Below are positions 24,602-32,500 of a stretch of 64,000 nt of DNA, piece by piece (the stretch's first letter is position 1; the number at the start of each line of letters is the position of its first letter). Made by a program: the position numbers and the translations under genes. Source of the DNA: Luteolibacter flavescens (GTDB lineage Bacteria; Verrucomicrobiota; Verrucomicrobiia; Verrucomicrobiales; Akkermansiaceae); assembly GCF_025950085.1 (NCBI RefSeq), contig NZ_JAPDDS010000003.1, positions 310,001-374,000 on the forward strand, in the 5' to 3' direction. Under the pieces are notes generated by a model that was not told the DNA's origin, ran no database searches, and saw nothing but the letters and a program-made list of their open reading frames with translations.

Positions 24602-25894
24602 TCAGACGATGCTCGATGAGCCGGGGACCGGGGACGGATACATGCCGTCGGGACCCGCTTTCGGGCCGGGGTCCGCATCCCAGGCGAGGACCTTCGGCAT
24701 GGTATCGACGGAGGAATTCAGCGCCTGCTCCCAGGTCACCTCGTGGCCGGTGTAGCAGGCCATGCGGCCCATGATGGCGGTGAGGGTGCTCTCCGCGGTG
24801 TGGTAGGCGTCATTGTGCGCCACGCCCTTGCGGATGAAGTCATAGAGGCGGTCGTGCTCGGTCTGGTAGGGGTTGTTGTCCTGGCCGCGGAAGCGCCACA
24901 CCACCTTGCCGGAGCGGTCCTTGATCATGCCGGGATAGGCGGAGCCCTTCGTGCCGGTGATGGTCTCGCTGATGCGCGAGGCCACGCCGTTCCAGTGGCG
25001 ACTCTGCGAATTCATCATCGTGCCGTCCTCGTAGGTGTACTCGACGTAGAAGTGGTCGTAGATCTCGCCGAATTGCTTGCCCACGCGCTGGGTGCGGCCG
25101 CCCATGCCGAGCGCCTTCACCGGGTGCTTGCCGCCCTTGAACCAATTGCTGACGTCGAGATTGTGGACGTGCTGCTCGCAGATGTGGTCGCCGCAGATCC
25201 AGTTGAAGTAATACCAGTTCCGCATCTGGTATTCCATCTCGCTCATGCCGGGAGAGCGGTCCTTTACCCACACGCCGTTGCCGACCCAATAGACCTGCGA
25301 GGCCACGAAGTCACCGATGGCTCCGTCCTGCACCTGCTTCAGCGTTTCGAGGTAGCTCTCCTGATAGCGACGCTGGAGGCCGCAGACCACCTTCAGCTTC
25401 TTCGCGTCGGCTTGCTTCGCGGCCTCCAGGACCTTGCGGATGCCGGGGCCATCGACGGCGACGGGCTTCTCCATGAAAACGTGCTTCCCCTTCTCCACCG
25501 CATACTCGAAGTGCGCGGGGCGGAAGCCGGGCGGCGTGCAGAGCAGCACCACGTCCGCGGCATCGATCGCCGCCTTGTAGCCTTCGAATCCCACGAAACG
25601 CCGCTCCTTCGGCACGTCCACGCGGTCGCCATACTGCTGCTTCAGCCCTTCATGCGCGGCGTCGATATTGTCCGGAAATGCGTCCGCCATCGCGACGAGG
25701 CGGGTGCCGGGCACATTCAGCGATTGCGCGGCGGCACCGCTGCCACGACCGCCGCAGCCGACGAGCGCGATCTTCAGCTCCTCCCCTGCCCCACCCTGCG
25801 CGCGCAGGATGCCCGGCATGGCGGTGGCGGCAGTAATGAGGGCGCCGGACTTCAGGAAGCCGCGGCGGTCGGCGAGGATGGATTTTTCGGTCAT
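24602..25894 (-). CDS. Tat-exported Gfo/Idh/MocA family oxidoreductase
   Basis: This 430-residue protein begins with a Tat signal (DRRGFLKSGALITAATAMPGILRA). A Rossmann domain follows with IALVGCGGRGSGAAAQSL, then FMEKPVAVDG carrying the family EKP motif. The C-terminal domain contains YYFNWICGDHICEQHVHNLDV. Such exported sugar dehydrogenases or isomerases are expanded in Verrucomicrobiota and Planctomycetota and act on glycosides, often with DUF1080 enzymes. The frame continues upstream to 26401, but this is antisense or out of frame to another gene; the ATG at 25894 begins the Tat signal. Confidence 0.9.
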   Translation of the reverse strand: MTEKSILADRRGFLKSGALITAATAMPGILRAQGGAGEELKIALVGCGGRGSGAAAQSLNVPGTRLVAMADAFPDNIDAAHEGLKQQYGDRVDVPKERRFVGFEGYKAAIDAADVVLLCTPPGFRPAHFEYAVEKGKHVFMEKPVAVDGPGIRKVLEAAKQADAKKLKVVCGLQRRYQESYLETLKQVQDGAIGDFVASQVYWVGNGVWVKDRSPGMSEMEYQMRNWYYFNWICGDHICEQHVHNLDVSNWFKGGKHPVKALGMGGRTQRVGKQFGEIYDHFYVEYTYEDGTMMNSQSRHWNGVASRISETITGTKGSAYPGMIKDRSGKVVWRFRGQDNNPYQTEHDRLYDFIRKGVAHNDAYHTAESTLTAIMGRMACYTGHEVTWEQALNSSVDTMPKVLAWDADPGPKAGPDGMYPSPVPGSSSIV

Positions 25895-26028
25895 GGTCGT
25901 ATGCGAGTTTCGTTGCAGGCCACGGACAAAATCCGCACCCGGGGAATACCCGGATACGACCCCGGGAGACCCGATTTCTCGACAAATGTGACCAAGCCGC
26001 GGCATCGCCCGCGGGGGCGACGCGCCTG

Positions 26029-26385
26029 TCAGGCCTCGCGGCTGATGACCTTCGAGCCGCGCTTCAGCACGGCCTCCATCAGGTCGGCATTCGGATCCAC
26101 GAAGGCCGGGTCGTGATTCTTCGCGTAGTTGAAGACATGCTTGTGGAGATACTCGAAGTAGGTCTCCCGCTCTTCCTTCTTCAGGCGATACCAGACGGCG
26201 ATATTCAGCGCGCGGGTGGTCTTCTGCATCATGTGCAGCGTCAGCGTCCGGCCGCTGCGGGCACGCTGGACCTGCTTGTGGGTGAGCTGCTCGGGGGAGG
26301 CATCCACGAGGTCGTGGTTGCCCAGGCCCCATGCCGTCATCATCCCGTCCAGCGGCTGCGTGCCGTGCTCGCGTTCTTCGTTCAC
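26029..26385 (-). CDS. Conserved hypothetical protein, possible HTH
   Basis: This 118-residue protein starts at a GTG (an ATG 14 codons later is an alternative). The central part, LVDASPEQLTHKQVQRARSGRTLTLHMMQKTTRALNIAVW, has the spacing of an XRE-like helix-turn-helix (turn near ARSGRTLT). The C-terminal part is helical with aromatic residues. No DNA target is known. It lies between the oxidoreductase gene and lpxD. The HTH reading is inference. Confidence 0.6.
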   Translation of the reverse strand: MNEEREHGTQPLDGMMTAWGLGNHDLVDASPEQLTHKQVQRARSGRTLTLHMMQKTTRALNIAVWYRLKKEERETYFEYLHKHVFNYAKNHDPAFVDPNADLMEAVLKRGSKVISREA

Positions 26386-26439
26386 GCGCCGGGTGTAGCA
26401 CGCATCGCGCGGAGGGAAACCGTTATTATCGACTGCGCG

Positions 26440-27462
26440 TCAGGCATCTTTCTCCAGTGCCTTGATGCGCTCGACGAGCTTTGGCAACTGGCGGACGAGC
26501 GCGCGGGACCGCTGCTCGTCCATGTAGGGGCGAGCGGGATTTCCCCCGTAGGTCTTGCCACCCTCGACATCGGCCGTGACTCCGGTGCGGGCGGCCAGGA
26601 TGGCCTTCGCGCCGACCTTCACATGCCCGGCGACCCCGCTCTGCGCGGCGACGACCACGTAGTCACCCATCCGCGAACTGCCGGCCACGCCGCTCTGGGA
26701 CACCAGCAGGCAGTGCTTGCCGACCTGCACATTGTGCGCGACCTGCACGAGATTGTCGATTTTCGTCCCCTGACCGATGACCGTGCGGCCGAAGCGGGCG
26801 CGGTCGATGGTGGTATTCGCACCGATCTCGACGTCATCCTGCACCTCCACGATGCCGACCTGATCGACCTTCACGTGGCGGCCATCGACCACCTCGTAGC
26901 CGTAGCCATCCGAGCCGATCACGGCACCCGGCTGGAGGATCACGCGGTCGCCGATGAGGCAGCGCTCGCGGATCGAGACATTCGCATGGAAGAGACAGTC
27001 GCGACCGACCTTCACCTGCTCGCCCACCACCACATTCGGCCCGATCTCGCTGCCATCGCCGATCTCAGCTCCGGCCATGATCACGGCTCCGGCGTGGATG
27101 CGGACCTTCGCGGGATCGAGCTTCGCCGACTCATCGACGATCGCCCGGGGATGGATGCCCGGCGTGAAGACGCGCGCCGTGGCAGCGACGAAATGCTTCA
27201 CCGCCAAGCCAAAGGCGTAGGAGGGATTCTCGGCGGCGATCAGGGCGCTCGCTTCCGGGCCCTCGGTCACACCCCGGGGAACGATCACCGCGCCGGCCCG
27301 GGTGGCCAGGTATTGGGCGCGGTATTTCTCATTACCCAGAAAGGACAGCTCGGCTGCGCCGGCCTCATCCAGGGCCGCGATGCCGTCTATCAAAAGATCA
27401 GGCCCGCCCCGGACGATGTCACCATCGACGAGGCGGGCCAGTTCGGAAAGGGTCAGTGCCAC
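26440..27462 (-). CDS. lpxD: UDP-3-O-acylglucosamine N-acyltransferase
   Basis: This 340-residue protein has the LpxD N-terminal domain (LSELARLVDGDIVRGGPDLLIDGIAALDEAGAAELSFLGN). A left-handed beta-helix of hexapeptide repeats follows, with the catalytic histidine region VQVAHNVQVGKH. It transfers a 3-hydroxyacyl chain to UDP-3-O-acylglucosamine in lipid A synthesis, which implies an LPS-containing outer membrane. It begins at a GTG 13 bp after the OmpH-like gene. The ompH-lpxD order is the classic one; bamA would be expected nearby but is not in the window. Confidence 0.95.
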   Translation of the reverse strand: MALTLSELARLVDGDIVRGGPDLLIDGIAALDEAGAAELSFLGNEKYRAQYLATRAGAVIVPRGVTEGPEASALIAAENPSYAFGLAVKHFVAATARVFTPGIHPRAIVDESAKLDPAKVRIHAGAVIMAGAEIGDGSEIGPNVVVGEQVKVGRDCLFHANVSIRERCLIGDRVILQPGAVIGSDGYGYEVVDGRHVKVDQVGIVEVQDDVEIGANTTIDRARFGRTVIGQGTKIDNLVQVAHNVQVGKHCLLVSQSGVAGSSRMGDYVVVAAQSGVAGHVKVGAKAILAARTGVTADVEGGKTYGGNPARPYMDEQRSRALVRQLPKLVERIKALEKDA

Positions 27463-27475
27463 GGGAAGCGCGGGA

Positions 27476-28096
27476 TCACTCGCCAGCAGGGGTCTCTTCA
27501 GGGGACGGGGCGCTTTCGGCCGGTGCGTCCTTGTTGAGCTCCTTCAGCAGCACCGCGGTGATGTCGGTCGCGTCCTTCGTGTAGAGGAAGAAGGGAACCT
27601 GCGAGGTGCTGAGACCGGACTTGTCGAAGACGTAGTCGTAGTCCTCGGCCTTGGCCTTTTCTTCCACCAGCTTGCGGATCTCCTCGAGGATACCCTTCAT
27701 GCGCTGGACCATCTTCTGGTTCAGCGTCTCGGTGCGGCGCTGGAGGTACTCGCGGCGCTCGCGGTCGAGTGCGGTGCCTTCCTGCTGCTTCACGCCCCAC
27801 TCGATGGAGAGCGACTCCTTTTTCGACTGGGCGATGGTGGGGTCTTCCAGTTGCTTGCGCATGGTCTGGAGCTGGGTGTCCAGCTCGCGGATCGTGGCGA
27901 GGCGGTCGTTGTTGTCCTTCTGGATCCGCAGGCGCTCCACGTTGATCTCCTTCTGAGCCTCGTTGGTGCGGTGATACTCCTTGAAGACCTGCTGCATGTC
28001 GACGGTGGCGATCTTCAGCTTGCCTTCCTGAGCCGCGGCGGTCGCGCAGAGGGCGACGGCAGCGACGAGGGCGGAGATTCGGCGGATGATGGTCAT
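27476..28096 (-). CDS. OmpH/Skp family periplasmic chaperone
   Basis: This 206-residue protein has a signal peptide (MTIIRRISALVAAVALCATAAA). A KIATVDMQQVFKEYHRT segment follows, typical of OmpH/Skp, then a long coiled-coil (about 45-150), then a C-terminal helix-strand part and an acidic tail. Skp holds unfolded outer-membrane proteins in the periplasm. The gene precedes lpxD by 13 bp. The ATG at 28096 is chosen because it begins the signal peptide; the longer frame to 28201 lacks one. Confidence 0.92.
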   Translation of the reverse strand: MTIIRRISALVAAVALCATAAAQEGKLKIATVDMQQVFKEYHRTNEAQKEINVERLRIQKDNNDRLATIRELDTQLQTMRKQLEDPTIAQSKKESLSIEWGVKQQEGTALDRERREYLQRRTETLNQKMVQRMKGILEEIRKLVEEKAKAEDYDYVFDKSGLSTSQVPFFLYTKDATDITAVLLKELNKDAPAESAPSPEETPAGE

Positions 28097-28242
28097 GAAA
28101 TGAATGGGGTTCCCCTTGGGATGTGGCGGAGGCTGCACCGATTTTTCCGCAGCGTCAACGCCCCATCCGCGGAAGGACAGGCAGATGAAGGAGCCGCGCA
28201 TGGGGGATTGCGGGATGCCCTCCGCCGCGCCAGCCTCCGGCC

Positions 28243-29088
28243 ATGCGCCAAGCCGCCACGACCGTAGAACTGCGCCGCGAGATCGCCACCCTGCCCCGCC
28301 CGCTGGTGCTGGTCCCCACGATGGGCGCGCTGCACGAGGGCCATCTGGCGCTGGTCCGCCGCGCCCGGGAGGCGGCCGGCCCCGAGGGCACCGTGGCGGT
28401 GTCCATCTTTGTGAATCCCATCCAATTCGACCGGCCCGGCGACCTGGCTGCCTACCCGCAGCCGCTGGCCGATGACCTGGCGAAATGCGAGGCGGAGGGC
28501 GTTGACCTGGTTTTCACACCGGCGGCGGACGGGATGTATTTCCCGGACCGCTCGATCACCGTGACGGAATCTCTGCTCTCCCGGCACCTCTGCGGGGCGA
28601 CCCGCCCGGGACACTTCGATGGCGTCTGCACGGTGGTGCTGAAGCTCTTCAATCTCTTCCAATGCGACGCCGCCGTCTTCGGCGAAAAGGACGTGCAGCA
28701 ACTCGCCATCCTCCGCCGCATGGCGCGCGACCTGGACGTGCCCGTGGAAATCATCGGCTACCCCACGGTGCGGGAGCCGGATGGACTGGCGATGTCCTCG
28801 CGGAATGTCCGCCTCACCCCGGAGCACCGCGCCGATGCCCCGCGAATCCGCCGTGCCCTCGAGGGTGCGCTGTCTCTCCTCCAATTCGGCGAGCGCGCCG
28901 CAGCCCCCTTCCTCGCCGCCGCCCGGAAGCATCTGGAGGAGTCGCTCTTCCTGCGGATCGACTACCTTGAGCTGGTGGACGCGGAGACACTGCAGCCCGT
29001 GGGACACATCAAACGCCCGACCGTGCTGGCCACCGCCGTCTTCTACGGGGAAGTGCGGTTGATCGACCACGTCACGCTGCTGCCGTGA
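28243..29088 (+). CDS. panC: Pantoate--beta-alanine ligase
   Basis: This 281-residue enzyme joins pantoate and beta-alanine with ATP to make pantothenate. Motifs include LVPTMGALHEGHLALVRRAR (HxGH), VSIFVNPIQF, FGEKDVQQL and REPDGLAMSSRN. All are typical of PanC. No panB or panD gene is adjacent. It is divergent from the ompH-like gene, with about 146 bp between the starts. Confidence 0.97.
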   Translation: MRQAATTVELRREIATLPRPLVLVPTMGALHEGHLALVRRAREAAGPEGTVAVSIFVNPIQFDRPGDLAAYPQPLADDLAKCEAEGVDLVFTPAADGMYFPDRSITVTESLLSRHLCGATRPGHFDGVCTVVLKLFNLFQCDAAVFGEKDVQQLAILRRMARDLDVPVEIIGYPTVREPDGLAMSSRNVRLTPEHRADAPRIRRALEGALSLLQFGERAAAPFLAAARKHLEESLFLRIDYLELVDAETLQPVGHIKRPTVLATAVFYGEVRLIDHVTLLP

Positions 29089-29104
29089 GCGCCGCAGGGA
29101 GTCA

Positions 29105-29404
29105 TCATTCCTCCCGCTTGCCGCGCATCGAGTCCATCATCTGGCGATGGGAGCGCTCCTGGTTGAAGAGGTAGCTGTTTTTGTCGGCCTCGCTATAGGT
29201 GAATTCCAGCAGGCGCAATTTCCGGAGAATCCCCACGACAAGGATGAATATCGCGGGAACGACAACCCCCGCGTAAATCAGGATTCTGAAAACGAAGGAC
29301 CAAGACTCCTCGCCGTAAAACATCAGGCCCGCGAAGCCCCCGAGCAAACACAGGGGCCCCAGCGCGAAGGCGCGCCTCCAGATGGTGTAGCGGAGAGATA
29401 TCAT
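29105..29404 (-). CDS. Small membrane protein of unknown function
   Basis: This 99-residue protein has two hydrophobic segments (about 15-31 and 37-59) and a charged C-terminal tail (YLFNQERSHRQMMDSMRGKREE). No family is recognised. It is convergent with panC (17 bp apart). It lies downstream of the terminator of the giant repeat gene, on the same strand. Confidence 0.65.
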   Translation of the reverse strand: MISLRYTIWRRAFALGPLCLLGGFAGLMFYGEESWSFVFRILIYAGVVVPAIFILVVGILRKLRLLEFTYSEADKNSYLFNQERSHRQMMDSMRGKREE

Positions 29405-29453
29405 GGAGCGGTCGGATCACGCTCACACGTTCAGGGGCGGTGGTGCGAGCCAC

Positions 29454-29483
29454 AAAAAAGCCGCCCGGCTTTCACCGGGCGGC
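29454..29483 (-). terminator. Rho-independent terminator of the giant repeat-protein gene
   Basis: On the minus strand a perfect 9-bp stem (GCCGCCCGG / CCGGGCGGC, loop TGAAAG) is followed by TTTTTT. It lies 32 bp after the stop codon at 29516. Confidence 0.93.
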
Positions 29484-29515
29484 CTGTGGTCAACCTACAG
29501 TAATGAACCGCGCGC

Positions 29516-32500
29516 TCACGGAGCGGTGGCGATGTCCACGCGGAGGCGGGCGAAGAGCTTGCCGCCCGTGGCCAGGGTGCGCGGAATCTTCACCGTGACG
29601 GCGTCTGGGACTGTCAGGCTGCTTTCCTCGATTATCACGCCATTCACGCCACCCTCTGCCTCGGTCCAGCCATTGGCCGCCAGCGATGTGCTGTATTGGA
29701 CGTATGGATTATAGGATGCGGAGGCATCGGTGCGGCGATACACGAAGCTGAGGAAGCTGGCGTCGTAGCCTGCCTCTCCGGCCTTGAGGATGCGCGGCAG
29801 CTTGTCGAAATCCGGAGCCGATCCGGGAGCAGGATTGCCACCGATGACGAATTCGATGCCGTTCGGAATGCCATCCCCGTCCGAGTCGGCATCGGGACCG
29901 GCACCCACGATGCCATTGGCGCTTTCAAAGGCGGCATAGTCGTCGGTCGAGGTGCCCAGCGTCAGCACGCCGGTGCTCTCCGTGAAGGTCCAGGTATTTC
30001 CCCCCTCCACCAGCGTGTGGACGTTCGCGGTCTCCGTGAAGCCGACGACGGTGAAGTTCGACAGGAATGTCTTCCCGGTGGTATCCACCAGCGTCCACGA
30101 ATTGCCGCTTGTCAGGTCGGCCCCGGCGAGGTCGATGACGAAGTCACCGAGCAACTCGACCGAGCCCGCGCCGGTCAGCTTGTTCGACACGCCATTGGCC
30201 CCGGGGGCGAATTTCAACTGCGCGTTGTCTGCGAGTTGAAGCGTGCCCGCATTGACCACGGTGTTGCCGGTGTAGGTGTTCGCTCCCGCCAAAGTGAGGG
30301 TGCCCGCACCGGACTTCGTGAAGGTGCCGGTCCCGCTGATGACTCCGGCCACCGTGACGGCATCGCTGCGATTGATGACCAGCGAGGCGTTGTTGACCAC
30401 CGGCCCGGTGCCGAGGGCCCCGACAGTGCCGCCGATGCCCACCTGCAGGGTGCCTTCATTGACGGTGGTGGTACCCGCGTAGGTGTTCGCACCGGTCAGG
30501 ACCATCGTTCCCGCTCCGGTTTTCGTAATGCCAAAGACATTCGAAATCACGCCGGAGACGGTGAGGTCCGCGGCCGCGCTGGAGGTCACGTCCGCCACGT
30601 TCCAATTCGCGGAAGAGTAGGCATTCCACACTTGGGAGGAGATCGTGGTCGGAGCCGTTCCCGAGATGGTGTAGGTCGCGGCATTCGGGACGCGGATCTC
30701 GTGCGTCCCGTTCACCGTCGCGCCGGACAGGGTCATGTTCCGGACATACTGCTCGCCGTTTACGGTAAGGGTGCCCCCGTTCACCACAATGGTGTCGTCC
30801 AGCCCGTTGTTGTCGCCACCGAGCGCGTGTGCGGTGGTGAACACCAGCGAAGCACCCGGATTCACGGTGAGGACCCCGGCACCCGTCATGCGGTTGGTGC
30901 TGAAGGCACTGTTCGAAAGCGTGAGCGTCCCGGCTTCTACCACGACGTTCGTGGGCAGTGCCGTGCCCGCGCCGGTGGCGGTGAAGTTGCCGGTGCCTTG
31001 CTTGCGGAAGGTGCCGGTGCCCGCAATCGCACGGGAGAAGGAAACCGCGTCCGAACGATTGAAAGCGAGCGTCGCGCCATTGACGGCGACAGCGCCGCTG
31101 CCTCCGAGCGTGCCGGTGGTGCCGCCATTTCCGACGGTCACAGTACCGCCGGTGATGGAGGTGGCTCCGGTGTAGGTATTGTCATTCAGCAGCACCAGCG
31201 ATCCGGCTCCGGACTTCGTCAGCGAACCCGCGGCGATGCCCGTGCCGCTGAAGGTGTAGGTGCCCGTGGTATTCGATACGGCGGTCGCGGCCGGCTGGAT
31301 GGTCCCGGCGAGCGTAACCGCTGGCTGCGTCAGACCCGAGTCGTCGAAGGAGACCACGTCGAAGGCGTAGAAGTTGCTCGGCGTGGTGCCATTGCTGGCG
31401 AGTGCCCAGTTGGCCGTGGTGTTCACGTTCCAGGCATTGCTGGTGCCACCCTTCCACACGAGCGAGTCCGCCGCGGAAATCTGCACCGCGAGGCGCGTGT
31501 TCGCCGTGTCCTCGACCAGCGTTCCGGTCAGGTGCGGATTTGCAGGCACCAGGGTCAGGTTCGACAGCGAGCCGGAGAGCGTGGTGTAGTCGAGGATCGG
31601 GAAGGACGCGGGCAGCGTTCCGGTGATCGCGCTGCTCGGTGTGATCGAGATGGTGGTGGGCGCGGTGATGTTCAGGTTCGCGACGGCCAGCAGATCCGTC
31701 GCCGTGCCGATGCGGAAGGCTGCGGTGCCCCCGTTCAGATCCAGCGTTGCCGCGGTGGCGGTGCCGGGTGCAATGACAGAGCCGACGCGCAGCGTGCCTC
31801 CCGGCGCCACTTGCACCGTGGCAGCCGCAGCGGCACCCGCGACGAGGCTCAGGTCGCCTCCGGAAACCTTTGCCACGCCGGTGAAAGTGCCCGCCGCCTG
31901 ACTGAGGACGAGCGTTCCCGCGCCTTGCTTGTCGAAGCCACCGGTGCCACTCAGCACGCCGGTGAGCGTGATGGTCCGGGGCGTCGTACCATTCACCGAG
32001 TCGAGGGTGTTGACGACGGTATCCCCTGCCAACGTCATGTTCAGCGGCGAAGTCCAGTCCGCGTAGGCACCCAGCGTGCCGGCACCGAGATTCACCGCAT
32101 AGGTGGTGCCGCTCGTGCGCATGCCCCACTTGCCAAGGTTAAGACGACCGCCGTTCAGGTTCAGCGTGTCCGGCTGGGGATTCGCCCCGCCGGTATTGTG
32201 ACCTTCGCCGCGGCCGTTCACCACGAGCGAGGAGGTATTCACCACGCCGGTTCCCGAAATGTTCAGGATGCCGGTGCCGTCGATGCCCAGCAGGAGGTTC
32301 GCTTGGTTCTCCGCGGTGGGAGTGGTGACGGTGTCAGGCAGGTTCAGCGAGCCGCCGGAGATATTGTATACCGACGTATTCCCGCCCCAGTGGCCCACCA
32401 TCATCTGGGCGATGGTGGAGACGCTGCCTGCGGTCTGGTTCACGGTATGGGCGTTGTTGGAGCCCGCACCGAGATTGATGTTGCCGAAGGTCGCGTTGGC